NCBI RefSeq assembly: GCF_040412425.1
Contig: NC_089743.1
Span: forward strand, 80,822,471-80,886,470
DNA length: 64,000 bases
Source of the DNA: Macrobrachium rosenbergii
Taxonomy: Eukaryota > Arthropoda > Malacostraca > Decapoda > Palaemonidae
Reading direction: 5' to 3'
Part shown: piece by piece, positions 51,001-61,078 of the stretch
Position numbering within the stretch: position 1 is the stretch's first letter
Layout: each line of letters opens with the position of its first letter
Made by a program: the position numbers and the translations under genes
Notes under the pieces: model-generated
Database searches by the model: none
The model's input: the letters and a program-made list of their open reading frames with translations, nothing else
What the model was told of the DNA's origin: nothing

Positions 51001-54000
51001 ACTGAAGTAGGGACAATTCCTGACATTAACAGTCATGTCCCTATGGGTCGAGATGAGCAATGGCTGAGAGGCAGCACCTTCCTGTTCTTGCTCTCTCCCC
51101 AGGTAAGGTTACAGCAAGCATTACCACAATGCTAGCTTTTTATCTATTCAAATGCATTTCCATTTACATGTCCATACTTCCCACCTCCTATCAGTGTGGG
51201 ATTCAGCTATGTAATTACTGATTATATGTTAGTTTTAGAAGTTTAATCATTATTATTTTATTTTTATTTTCTGCATTAGTGAAATGGAATGGCATTACGA
51301 AATGTATAAAAAGTACATGTTTAATTTTATAAGATGTTTTTATAGTAAAACATTATGTTTAAAAGTATCTGTTTGTGTTATGATGTCATAGGAAGTGACA
51401 TCTAAGGATGACAAATGGCGGGAGGGAGAAAATGTAAAAAAATGCAGGTGGGAGTTTTGAAAAGACTGTGGTGCAGTAGAGAGCTCTCTGATGGTTAAGT
51501 TGCCAGTTTTGGGTTGTAAGTCTGTATTGTGGTTTTTTGGAGTCATAAGCTGGATGTGAACAGGTGGGTGGATTGTATAATTGTAGCATTTTTGGACAGG
51601 TTAGGCTAGGAAAACTTTCGAGCGGTAGCAGAGCGGGGTTGGTTAAAAATGGATGGATCTGATGGTAAACTTTGAAAGATGAAATGGAGAAGAGACTGTC
51701 CGAGGTTTAGCGGGACGCAGGGTGATTATAAAGGATGGAGAGGACAAGTCGAAGATTGGCTTGTGGTGCGTGGAAAAGAAGTGAAATATCCAGGTATAGA
51801 GATAAGAATGAGCTTAAATGGTAAAGCTTTAGAAGTAACAGAAGGAATAGATAGAGATGAACGTAAGGATAAAGCGTCTCAAAGATAATCCTGTCCAAAC
51901 TAGATGAAGTGTATCTAAAAGATACAGTAATGGAAAATTACAGTAAAATGAAAAACTGTTTTAAAATAGAAAGAGAATCTAGTGAAAAGGTGAGAGATTT
52001 TATAATTAGGTATGAAAAGCCAGAGTGATAGGGAAAAGCATGCTTGAAGGGGAAGCAAAAGGTTTTCATGTACTAGAACAAGCGAATCTCACAGAAAATA
52101 AAAAACAAATGGTATTAGCAGCTTTTGGTCAAGGAAAAATGGAATATAAAACAGTGTCACAGATAATGAAAAGAAAATTTTAGGGATTAGGGAATCAAGA
52201 GGAGGGGGAATGGTTGGGATCAGAAGGCTATGTGAAATTTGGGAGAGGGAAGGAAAACAAAAGCTGTCAGGGAAAAGTGAATCAAGCTAGAGGTGGAAGA
52301 AATCCTATAAATAGAGAAGGGAAAGTAACACCGAGTCCAATATGCAAATTGGAATGGCATTGGGCTAGAGATTGTCCTCAGAATTTTCAAAATAAGAAGA
52401 AATGAGAAACTGGACAAGAAGAAGAAAAGGTTTATATAGGAGAAGTTAGTAAAATAGAGGAAGAATCTTGGGGAGAAGTTAATGCAATTTTAGACACAGG
52501 ATGTAAATCAACAGTTTGTGGGGAATTATGACTAGCACGCATTGTCGTGGGTTTGAATCAGGAAGAGTTGAGGTGAATGAATGATAAGAAAGAGGCTAAT
52601 AAAGTATTTAATTTCAGTGAGTCATCATGCAAGTTGAAAGGAGTAATGGAAATACCAGTGATATTGAAAAACAAAAAGTTTTATTTGAAAACAGTAATAA
52701 AATTGAAAGATTGGAATTTTTATATGTTAGATATAAAAACTGCGTATCTACAATGTGATGAAATACAATGAGAAGTATACTGTCTTTAAAACCACTTAGC
52801 GAAGATGGTTGGAGTGGATTATTGAAATTGAAGGAAACTGTTTATGGGCTCAAGGATGCAGCAAAGGAATGGTATTGTAAGGTGGTAAAAGTGGTGGAGG
52901 AGCTTGAAGGCAAGAGAAGTAGATTAGAACTTAATTTGGAGGAAAGACAATAAATTGAATGGTATTTTATGTACACATGTAGATGATTTTTGCTTTGGAG
53001 GAACTGAATGATTTTTAAAGGAAACAATTGGGAAATTGTAAGTAGGAGAATAAGAAAGTAAAATTTTTAAGTATATAGGAGTAATAGTAGAGCATAAGGA
53101 AAATGGAACTTGTCTTAATCAGTGGCAATATATATAAAATTCTGTAAGATAAATAGAAGCTAGAAGATTTACAGGTAATAGAATATTATGACAAAAGGAG
53201 TTAACAGAATATATGTCAGTGGTAGGACAGTTGAATTGGGTATCGCTACATACCATACCAGAAATATCATGTGATGTTAGTGAATTAAGTAAAGCTTTTA
53301 AAGAAGGAATGTCTCAAGATATGAAAAAGCTGATTAAAATAGTGAGAAAAACTAAGCGCATAATGGGAGAAGTGATAATAAGTGAGTTAGAAGAAGAAAA
53401 GATTTATTGGGAAGCCTATGCAGATGCTTCATTTGGGAATATTGAAGATGGTCATACACAATTGGGTTATGTGATATCTTTGACAGATGGTAAGAGGAGA
53501 AGTCCCATATGGTAGAAATCCAGAAAATCTAGAAGAGTAGCAAAGTCCACCATTGAAGCAGAAGTTATGAGTTGGGGGTGGGGGGGGCAGCCATAGAAGG
53601 ATTGATATATTTCAAACATTTGTGGGAAGAGAGTAGGAGGGAGAAAATTAGAAGCATTGGTTAAAACTAATAGTAAAACGCTAATGACTGCAATAAAATC
53701 AAGTACTGGAGAAAGTAGTAAGAGATTGAAAATTGATATTGCAGCAATAAGAGAAACAATAGAATCTGGCGAAATAAAGGAGGTGAGATGGATAAAAGGA
53801 AAGCATCAGATAGCTGATGTATTGACTAAAGCTGGCATTTCAGGGGAAAATATTAGAAATTACGTAGAGAGTAAAGAATTGGAGAATACAGTAATGGAGA
53901 TTAGAGGGGATTAGGACAAGAAGAGTTTGGAGGGGAGGGAGAAGGATATAAGTGTGATTATATGTTAGTTTTAGAAGTTTAATTATTATTATTTTATTTT

Positions 54001-57000
54001 TCTCCATTAGTGAAATGGTACGGGCGTTGCGAAATGTATAAAAAGCACGTTTAATTGTATAGGATGTTTTTATAGTAAAACATTATGTTTAAAAGTATCT
54101 GTTTGTGTTGTGATGTCATAGGATGATAAATGGCAGGAGGGAGAAAATGTAAAAAAATGCAGGCGGGAGTGTTGAAAAGACTGGTGCAGTAGAGAGAGTT
54201 CTCTGATGGTTAGGTTGTCAATTTTGGGTTGTCTGTTTTGTGGTTTTTTTGTAGTCGTAAGCTGGGTTATAAAAGAAGAACAGTGTGAACAGGTGGGTGG
54301 ATTGCATAATTGTAGCATTTGTATAATATCAGTTATTTTTCATGAAGATTAACTAGTGTTTGCTTCTTATAGGTGCTTTCCTTGTATTTTTGGTTATTAT
54401 GTAGGTTTTCCTAGTTCCCCCAAGACATTTATTAATGTATTCTCATACACTAATTCCCATTTGGTTCTTGCTAACTTTGTATTGTATCTTTATTTTGGTT
54501 AGCCTGTTAAGTATAGTTTAGCTTTGCTGGAGCCAACTTACATTTTTATTGATTGCTGAACAATGGACATTGGAGCATAGGCATAGTCATTAAAAATGAC
54601 TTTGGTATGTTTACTTTAAATAAGTATTCTTTCTTACTTTTCTTTCAGTTTTTGCTAGGTAGTTGCAATTGTCCTTCAGTTTACATGAGATTTTTATTCC
54701 CAGACCAGTACAGCTAACATCCATTATGATGGATATTAAGTGTGCTTCCTTGGAATAACATCATTGTCCTAGGAATTGACCTAAATTCTGTCATCCTTTA
54801 TAATGAGCCCAAGATGTCACACAAACATGACAGAGGCCAATGAAGCCTTTCTGTGACTGACATCGCCACCTGTCCGTTGACAAGTATGTATGCAATCTGA
54901 TGTGTACGTATTGTCACTGAAGCCTAGGTGTTCAAAACTTTGGTACTATCACCAGATTGAAAACAGCATAATTCTTAATAAATCATCGCACCAACACCAT
55001 TGACTTCTTCCTGAAGATGCATTTGTAATGCCTAGATTGTCGTACTGCTGTAGGTGATTGGTGCAAACAAATTATTGCTCAGTACCATAGACAGATGGCC
55101 ATGGAACACCAGGCATACTGTTCTGTATGTCACCAGACACCTGTTTCAGGGTTATTCAGAAATTCTCCATCAGCAACCAGAGTGAAACATGTCTTGCTTC
55201 CCAGTAGGGAGTTGATTGTTGGAGTGATGACTCTTACAATCCATGGATCCAATCCAGTAATGGTACTTTATGTCCAGAAATCCAGGCAAGCAGTCCATTG
55301 TAGGAGGAACCATGAAAGGTAAAATGCTGTTCTCCCCTCTCTTCAACTAATATCAAGAGGCTGCTCTGGGCTGTCCCTCTCTGTCCCCACATCCTTTTTC
55401 TGCTGAAAATACATCTACAGAAAATCTATATTAAGTTTAAGTTAATAGGTTCAAAAGTGTAATACCTGTATGGACTTCCTGAAGAGGTCATAAATTTCTG
55501 AAGCTGACAATACAGAAGGAAGAGCTGACCATAAAATTTCCATGCTGTATGTCAGCTGCAAGGGTGACAGTGTACTGACTGTGAAGAATTCATTAACTTG
55601 ATGGTCAACAAGGTTAACATCCACCTCAGTCACAGTCTCCAAGGGAGACTGGATGAGCAGTGAGCAACAGTACCTTCCAAGACTCTTTATTTTGGATTAT
55701 GTACAGCCTCTAAGGTCTTCTCGAGGACTTTGAGACAAACTATTGTTAGAGGATGATGTGTTTGACTGAGCCAGGTGGAGGAAAGCTGTTAGAAACATTG
55801 ACCCCAAATAGAAGTGGGAAAAAATGCAGAGAAGAAGAAGAGGAGTTGTAAAATATATTTTTATAACATAAAGCATGCTTTTCATACTAGCCCATAAATT
55901 TTGATACTGCATATGTGTCATCCTCAGTTCCCTGCTCTTTGGTCTATAGGAAGTCATGAAAAAATGACTTAACAGGAGAGGATATTGCGGTGGGCTGGGC
56001 AGAGACAACAGCTGTTTCTCATTTATAATCAGGACAATTTGGTTTGACAGAAGAATATTAATTTTAAAAGTAGGCAATTTTTTATTGAATTAGTATGAGA
56101 AATGTGTTACATGTAATAAATGCACTTTTTTTCAGTCATGTATATGGGTGGTAGTAGGGAAGATGCTGTTGAATGTTAAGTTCGCAGACATTTAGAAAAT
56201 CACTTTTAATATTATTTTGTACATTTATCAAGAACCCTGGACTGTAAGTTGATGCTCCAACATCAAAAATAATCCAAAATATTACACACAAATTTTGTAG
56301 CAGATGACCCTCTTAGAACCCCTTTTTACATGTTTAATGCCATTCAAAGATAAAGGATCTGTTCTAATTACATCTTTTTACTGGATTGTATTGATGCATA
56401 TCTGTTTCCAGATAATATGTGTAAATTTACGCTTTCACAAACTTGTCCTTATCCTTTATTAAAGAAAAGATGGCAGAGATGGACATATAGTACTAAGGCG
56501 TGAATGTACAACTGTAATTTTTCTGACATAATTAGGAAACTGTATTTTACAGGTTTTTGAAAATATGTATTCTATGAGCCTTCGTTATTCTCGATCTGAT
56601 GGGGACTATAAAGAAAGTGCGCAGAAGCTGACAAATTGCTTGGGGAATGTTAGGTGAGTCACATCCATCTTTATTCTATTGTTTTTAAGATTTTAAGATT
56701 AATTTTAGGAATAATTTTTTCTCAAAAATTTTTTTTTTTATTTTCAGTATTTATTTAGAAATCTTATTGAGCAACTATAAGTTGTCCTTTCTGGACTCCG
56801 AAATTATTTTGTCCTTTCAGTTTTTCAAAAATACTTAAAGGTAGCCTATATGATTTGTATGAATAATACTTCGAAGTAATAGTTTGTTTTAATGTCCTGA
56901 AGTTGCCTCAAATTTTGTGAGTTTCTTGTATAAAAATTTGTTAATTGCAAAATTTTCATCAATAATCCACAGTAAGCCACAGACAACTCATGAAGGCTAG

Positions 57001-59885
57001 AAGTGTACTGTACAGAAAACGAAAAAAGTTTAGTAGGCCATGAATGCCTACAATAAATATAAATACATTATATTAATCTAACCAGTGAAATACAGTACTA
57101 CTGTATACAGTATACACAAATCAGCTTCACTTGTGTATTTGTCTCATGCAGTGATTAGCAGTTGTTGCACTTTTTGCATCTTTAATGTGATACAGCTGTA
57201 AGGTCCGGAATTCAGTAATAACCCTAAAGTGTAAATCTGTTAATGCTCCTAAAAGCAACAAGTTGATACAAAAACCCAGCATCATATTACATCTCTCGAT
57301 GTGAAAACAGTTACTGTACTTTTTTTAGGTGCAGGATTGCTTTAAAAAAAAAATAAAGGTATCTCACTAGACTCCAATATTTAAGAAAGCAAAGGAGCTA
57401 GGTCAGCAGACTGTAAAGCCAGCAAAGGCTGGTTTGATAATTTCAGGAGTAGGTTAGGACTGTTAAATATAAAGATTGTAGGACAAGCAGCTACTGCCTA
57501 CAAAGATGAAGATTGTGGGAGCAACAGCTTGATACCATTAAGAAACTTACAGAGGAGCAAGAATATTTACTGGAACAGGTATGTAATGCTGATGGAATAC
57601 TCTCCTCTGGAAAAGAAGTTCTACAGAGGTCTTTGAATTGCTAATAAAAATTCAAGCCCTAAGTTTGTAGGCAGGAAAAGAGAAATTAAAAATTTATGCT
57701 GCTGTTTTGTGTTAACACAGCTGGGGTTGTGATCACTGCAGCCCAGATTAAAAAGCTGCAAATCCCCTGGTCTTGAAAGGACAATAAATTCCAACTGCCA
57801 GTTATTTGGATGCATAGCAAGGAGGTATGGACTACTAGAAGTTTTTTCTTTGAGTTGTTTCAAGAGTAAAAGTCAAAAGAAGCCTCGCTAGTAAGGGATT
57901 GCCTTTTAAGATCTCCAGTATTCATACTGGACAATGCCCCTGGCTGTCCAGAATCCCTTGAGTTCAACATTGATTTTCTAAAAGTTGTCTGATTACCTTC
58001 CAATACAATATCTTTAATTCATATCTTTAATTCATACTCTAGTCAAGGGCTGATAAGGATGTTTAAGGCTCATTACACTTGGTACTTAAGGCGAGAATTG
58101 TTCAGGCAGTGGAAGATGATACCACTGAATAATTGAAATGGAGATGTGAAAACTAGACAGTTGGTGATGCCATAAATAGTGAAAGTTATGAAAGCTGTCA
58201 AGCCAGGGACAATAAAGTCATGCTGGAAAAAAAATTCTGGCCAGAGTGCGTCAGTGATGCATTGGATTTACTGTCAAGTCTATCAAAGAAATAATGAAAG
58301 GAATTGCGACTATGGCAAACAAAGTTGGAGAGGAAGTGTTTCCGAGATATGGATCTTGGGGAAATTTAAGATTTAATTGGTACCATCCCAACTGAGTTAG
58401 TAAAAAGTTACTTGCTAGAGCTAACTCAAACAGGTGGTATACCAGACGAAAAGCAGCAGCAGCGAGAAAACAGTTAAATGTTTGATAATACTGCAGAGTG
58501 ATTGCTTTGGTTTACAATTCTCAAGAACTCTCTTATGACATTGACCCACTGATGATAAAGGAAATGGCAGAGAAAGCAGTTGCACCATATGGGTCAATTT
58601 TTAAAGAAATAAAAATACAAATAGGCCAAGCAGAGATCACTTCATATTTCTTGGTCAGACCACGAATCCCAGCCTCTCCTGCCGCCCTTTCCACCTCTTT
58701 CACCCATGTTGATGTGTTGTTGGTGTATCATGTGTTAGTGTAATAACTGGGCAGTAAGAAATGCATCATCATGTTTGTGTAGCTTAACCTCTTAAGCGTC
58801 GCGTATGAGAGACATCGCCGCTCCCGTGTCATCACATTTTCTCTCTCACAGAGCAGTCATTTGGTGTACTGTATGCTAATTTTGATGCCTTTTTTATGTG
58901 TTCTTTTTTCTATTGATATTGTTTTTTGTATAAACATATTAGGATAGTAAATAATGTAGAATAAGAAAAGATGAAAGAATTTATTTTGCATTTTTAGATC
59001 CTAAAGATTATAAGCTTGAAACATTGAAAGGAAAAAATTATTTACAATTGTGTCATACCATTTTAGTGCACGTGATATTGTAGGCAAACTTTCTATATGT
59101 TGATCTAGAAACTGGTTGGAAAATCTTTTCGTTACTGTTACAATGTGCTCCGTGACTTCATCAAAAAAACTTATAAAAAAATATCTTGAACAATAAATTT
59201 CACATCTTTGGGTGAATGAAAAGTAAAGGGACTTCCCTCCTTATCAGTTAGTATCCAGTAACTTGGTAGTGCGATGTTCAAATCTAAATTATGGTTTTCT
59301 TCAGAATCAGATAAATATTGTTCATATATGTTAGAGGCTTCTGAGCTGCTACTCTAAGTCTCATAGTCATCATCATTCTCTGCAACGAGTAGTGATAATA
59401 TCTCTTTGGGCAAAAGATTTTTCTTTGTTTTGGAAAGCTCATTATGGGGGACAAATGAGAACAAAACAAGAGGAAATCAATCATTTATTAATGAACGCCT
59501 GAAGTGTAGTGGGAGGCGCTAGGTCAATATCCTCTGTCAGACTGTCTTTCCGTTACCAAAAAGTTGCCATTTACCCCTGAAAAAGCTCTTAGTGTTACAA
59601 AATGATATTCCTACAATTTATATAGGAGTATTAAAGTGTACTTCTGAGCTTGATCAGTGTGACACCAGCCTTGAAAGCAGGAGAGGACATGTTACTTCAT
59701 TGAAGGCAGTGTGATATGGGATGCAGGCAACCAAGACATGCCGTTTGGTGATGCTTTAAAGGTTAATCATTGTCATCTTCATCATCATCATCATTATCAT
59801 TCAGTATCTCCAAATTATCATGTGAAATACTTAAATAGAAGTGAGTACATACTGGCACATTCTTTCATGTCCTAACAGATACAGC

Positions 59886-59954
<69 letters not shown>

Positions 59955-60373
59955 GACATTGTTAATACTATAGTCTACGCTAAAAATGGTGTATTGTACC
60001 AGACTATTTATATAGTTTGATAAAATAATCATATGTTCAAGTTGGACAATTCACTGTGCAATATAAGATTTGAGGTTTTGGAGGATGAGGGTGGGGTCAA
60101 GAGTTATTGAAGATTTTCAGTTTTCACTGGAAGCAGACACCCCTAATGCCTACAAAATGAGAGGGAAAACTACACAGTATTCCTTTTCTTTTATATGTGA
60201 TCACAGCTTTTTAGAAATCCAATTATCCAGATTGTATCATTGTCAAAGACAATGAGAATTGATTTGGTTAGACTAATTGCTTATTTCTCAACAGGTCTAT
60301 CATCAACCATTTTACTCCTAAACTAGACAGATGGAGTCAGGAACATGGTGTGTCTACTCTTACAGAAGAGCAG
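26520..60373 (+). CDS. ARMH3: Armadillo-like helical domain-containing protein 3 (C10orf76), 3' incomplete
   Basis: Twelve coding exons join in frame to 614 residues: 26520-26657, 29359-29505, 29797-29938, 30556-30689, 35081-35236, 38301-38449, 39434-39673, 42717-42937, 46221-46453, 48103-48204, 56553-56653, 60295-60373. All introns are GT-AG and all phases fit. Residues align along the whole length with vertebrate ARMH3, including [12 protein letters not shown] (35-46), [24 protein letters not shown] (about 295-310), SIVMQDTK (370-377), CIAEDQY, PMRHRK, LLCYQK and FITYGDTF (528-535). The C-terminal part falls in the former DUF1741 region. By family knowledge ARMH3 is a Golgi-associated alpha-helical protein that binds PI4KB and supports PI4P levels. 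About 70 C-terminal residues expected from the human protein (689 aa) are absent and must lie past 64000. The Pro/Thr linker after residue 316 is poorly conserved. The gene spans more than 33.8 kb because of transposon-filled introns. Exon 1 begins at 26490, with a 30-base leader after an acceptor. Confidence 0.96.
26752..28908. repeat. Five-unit satellite array with piggyBac-like ends
   Basis: Units of about 350-385 bases repeat head to tail. The anchor AATTTCAACCTT occurs near 26835, 27203, 27555 and 27926, and in diverged form near 28309. Each unit carries AGCTAAAACTCTTACATTC, TTTCGATTTATGGTGAATTT and GAAATATTTTCATATAAATC. The array starts with CCTTTAAAGC after CGAA and ends in CCCTTT (inverted) before TTAA (28909-28912). 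The same ten bases CCTTTAAAGC, inverted, end the 58784-59766 element. It lies in the first coding intron of ARMH3. The transposon interpretation of the ends is inferred. Confidence 0.75.
32499..32750 (+). pseudogene. Tigger/pogo transposase remnant (HTH plus DDE_1 start)
   Basis: A start codon at 32499 opens a 40-residue frame with an N-terminal helix-turn-helix like the CENP-B/pogo family ([17 protein letters not shown]). After a stop, a separate frame at about 32667-32745 reads [17 protein letters not shown], like the start of the DDE_1 catalytic domain. The region between them in intact transposases, several hundred bases, is missing. Non-functional. Confidence 0.7.
33075..33427. mobile_element. 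MITE family M2, copy 2
   Basis: Bounded by TACAGTAAACCCCCC and GGCGGGTTTACTGTA, giving terminal inverted repeats with a TA at each end, as in Tc1/mariner/pogo-type insertions. 353 bases, no coding frame. Inserted inside the Tigger-like element. Confidence 0.88.
34767..34826 (-). mobile_element. MITE family M1, 60-base terminal fragment
   Basis: Matches the reverse complement of the left end of the copy at 40985-41270, including TAAAACCAGA, TAACCA and the terminus GGACTGCCTGTA. The rest of the element is missing. Confidence 0.7.
35237..38300. other. ARMH3 intron between coding exons 5 and 6
   Basis: About 3 kb of AT-rich sequence without recognised transposon domains. The one structured part is the 36451-36685 duplication. 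Confidence 0.6.
36451..36685 (+). repeat. Imperfect tandem duplication, ~148-base period
   Basis: ACTTCCTGGGTTTGTGCTCC (about 36451) recurs as ACTTCCTGGGTTCATGCTCC (about 36599). Both are followed by AGAAGAT, CAAGCACCTT or TAAGCACCTT, TTACACT, and GGCCCTTGTC or GACCCTTGCC. About 90 bases of each unit align. Non-coding. Confidence 0.7.
38610..38870 (+). pseudogene. Non-LTR retrotransposon reverse transcriptase fragment
   Basis: Across frames the sequence reads like the RT core of a [14 protein letters not shown] (38620-38649), then a stretch ending in a [12 protein letters not shown] motif near 38718 (the YADD box, with D changed to E), then [18 protein letters not shown] (about 38748-38800). 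Frameshifts and stops make it dead. It lies in the intron between ARMH3 coding exons 6 and 7, same strand. Confidence 0.7.
40985..41270. mobile_element. MITE family M1, full copy A
   Basis: 286 bases with long terminal inverted repeats. The left end is TACAGGCAGTCCCTGGTTAT and the right end is ATAACCGGGGACTGCCTGTA, TA at each end. The interior has many GATAACCGGTTATCGGC-like words, so the element is palindromic over most of its length. No coding frame. Terminal bases suggest the pogo/Tigger-like superfamily. Confidence 0.88.
41271..44159. other. ARMH3 introns around coding exon 8, nothing recognised
   Basis: Apart from coding exon 8 (42717-42937) this is AT-rich DNA with a C-run at 43201-43219. 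Frames on either strand lack domain features. Part of 43930-44160 may belong to the upstream body of the following non-LTR element. Confidence 0.5.
44160..45320 (+). pseudogene. Non-LTR retrotransposon C-terminus with RLE-like domain
   Basis: Broken frames read like the C-terminal half of a LINE polyprotein. [19 protein letters not shown] and [10 protein letters not shown] (44260-44400) fit the post-RT region. A DYRIRTDGVI-like motif (about 44942), RPDRS (about 44987) and [10 protein letters not shown] (45021-45050) resemble a restriction-like endonuclease (PD...IDV). The terminal part reads [12 protein letters not shown] (about 45093) to [10 protein letters not shown] (45265-45294). Several stops and shifts. 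Same strand as ARMH3, in its intron before coding exon 9. Confidence 0.75.
45060..45086. repeat. (GA)n microsatellite inside LINE remnant
   Basis: About 27 bases of GA repeat inside the decayed non-LTR coding sequence, just after the DVTVPCDP motif, where the frame now reads Arg-Glu repeats. Confidence 0.9.
45389..45737. mobile_element. MITE family M2, copy 3
   Basis: Bounded by TACAGTAAACCCCCC and GGGGGTTTACTGTA; 349 bases; TA at each end. Body matches copies 1 and 2. It sits about 70 bases after the end of the non-LTR coding remnant. Confidence 0.9.
45738..48102. other. ARMH3 introns around coding exon 9
   Basis: No transposon domain is recognised outside coding exon 9 (46221-46453). The block at about 47625-47950 has a more complex composition and could be a retroelement end, but I see no repeat partner in this window. 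Confidence 0.45.
48915..51211 (+). mobile_element. DIRS-like retrotransposon, 3' half (RNase H and tyrosine recombinase)
   Basis: Broken frames give, in order: an RNase H domain with [15 protein letters not shown] (about 48988-49035) and [10 protein letters not shown]; a linker with [11 protein letters not shown] (about 49460) and [10 protein letters not shown]; a [12 protein letters not shown] motif (about 49690-49730); and a tyrosine recombinase core with [15 protein letters not shown] (about 50193-50235), [10 protein letters not shown] (50380-50409) and [16 protein letters not shown] (about 50570-50617). The final HxxR...Y part is degraded. Frames shift near 49620, 50030 and 50460. The RT is missing upstream. 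This family integrates by tyrosine recombinase rather than DDE integrase. It is interrupted at its 3' end by the copia element. Confidence 0.85.
51219..51588 (+). repeat. copia 5' LTR
   Basis: About 370 bases. Contains ATGTATAAAAAG near 51301 as a possible promoter element. Relative to the 3' LTR it lacks a segment with TTATAAAAGAAG upstream of GTGAACAGGTGGGTGG, and carries a short extra block near 51393-51405. Confidence 0.85.
51679..53914 (+). pseudogene. copia gag-pol remnant
   Basis: Pieces in several frames: a gag-like start (51679-51888), a zinc-knuckle relic [15 protein letters not shown] (about 52342-52386, one Cys apparently lost), protease-like [11 protein letters not shown] (about 52490-52522), an RT piece with [16 protein letters not shown] (about 52827-52875) and [10 protein letters not shown] (about 52973-53002), and RNase H with AYADASFGN (about 53417-53443), TIEAEVMSW, and [12 protein letters not shown] (about 53798-53833). 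The protease-to-RT distance is only about 300 bases, so the integrase and the N-terminal RT are deleted. Confidence 0.85.
53955..54317 (+). repeat. copia 3' LTR
   Basis: About 363 bases, preceded by the polypurine tract. Retains both ATGTATAAAAAG (near 54036) and a second TTATAAAAGAAG (near 54268) that is missing from the 5' LTR. Confidence 0.85.
54318..56552. other. ARMH3 intron 10 remainder, no gene recognised
   Basis: The first bases after the 3' LTR (TATAATATCAGTTA) look like the continuation of the interrupted DIRS end. The rest has medium frames on both strands, for example 55697-56077 on the minus strand, with no domain character. Confidence 0.45.
57365..58743 (+). pseudogene. Tigger-like (DDE_1) transposase pseudogene
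   Basis: Decayed frames follow the order of a Tigger transposase: [19 protein letters not shown] (about 57420-57476), a middle part with traces such as the sequence at 57780-57850, [15 protein letters not shown] (about 57927-57971), LPSNT (about 57990), [15 protein letters not shown] (58185-58226), SIKEIMKG, and a C-terminal tail with [10 protein letters not shown] and AEITSYF (58588-58652). Many stops. It lies in the intron between ARMH3 coding exons 11 and 12, same strand. Confidence 0.8.
58784..59766 (-). mobile_element. piggyBac-like element remnant
   Basis: 983 bases bounded by TTAA at 58784-58787 and 59763-59766. Ends read TTAACCTCTTAAGC and, inverted, TTAACCTTTAAAGC, matching at 12 of 14 bases. 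Minus-strand frames include [20 protein letters not shown] (about 59270-59211) and [20 protein letters not shown] (about 59165-59106), which could be the N-terminal region of a DDE_Tnp_1_7 transposase. The catalytic core is absent. The domain assignment is tentative; the TTAA and terminal repeats are directly visible. Confidence 0.65.
59890..59952. repeat. (CT)n microsatellite
   Basis: About 63 bases of uninterrupted CT repeat, about 340 bases upstream of the acceptor of ARMH3 coding exon 12. Confidence 0.95.
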
Positions 60374-61078
60374 GTTTGTCATATTGGTTTTGTATTAAAT
60401 CGGCATTAAGGATATTTGCTTCCTTCCTGCAATATCCTTACGGTAGGTTTCAGTATAATATTTTAATGGAGTACAAGGAACATAATTGAAGCTGATATAC
60501 TCATAATAAAAAAAATTGGAAGAACAAAGTCAGGACTGTATTTTAGGAGTGAGTACAAAAGAAATTGAGAAGTCCACATTTTTCGTAGCGAAAGGATGGT
60601 AATTTTCTAATGATATTTCTGTGAACAAAACCAGTTCCATATTTACACTCTGACAAAAATTGAAGCCCTTTTCACCAGATAATAATAATTAGATTTCTTT
60701 TTACTGTATTGACATGTTTTATATATGTAACTTACCAAGGACAGTAATTACATAGCTACAGTATTAGTCTCTACTTTACGGCAGCTTTAGATTTGAAATT
60801 CATGTTAGCGCTCTGTTTTGGTGCAAGTAAGTGCCCTGCCCTCTTCCGGGGAAGTACAGGCACAACATAGCTGAAGAGCTCAGTTTTTCTGCCACTCAGC
60901 GACCTAACTTTGGTAGTTAAGCAGCTTTGATTTTGATTGTCAGGATTGTTTACCAGATGGTCTTGCTTATAGTCAAAGGATTTGGTAAAGTATTCTGTAG
61001 TTTTGGTAGCCTCTGTACTAAATTTACTTAGCTTAGTTAAGCTTAGTTGGACTTTTTTTTTATTGATTGTGACTTATT

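Larger units (their letters stand above)
51219..54317 (+). mobile_element. Ty1/copia (GalEa-like) LTR retrotransposon, deleted
   Basis: Two similar LTRs of about 370 and 363 bases (51219-51588, 53955-54317), starting TGATTATATGTTAG and ending ATTGTAGCA, flank about 2.37 kb. Inside are gag-like, zinc-knuckle-like, protease DTG and RNase H remnants. Integrase and most of RT are absent, so the element cannot move by itself. A purine-rich tract (AGGGGAGGGAGAAGG, about 53931-53945) precedes the 3' LTR. The GalEa assignment is inferred from RNase H similarity and the decapod setting. No perfect target duplication is visible. Confidence 0.85.

Noticed and set aside
55697..56077. 126-residue minus-strand frame in the ARMH3 intron
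   Set aside because: No recognisable domain, no codon bias and no supporting splice structure; could be chance or a very old element.
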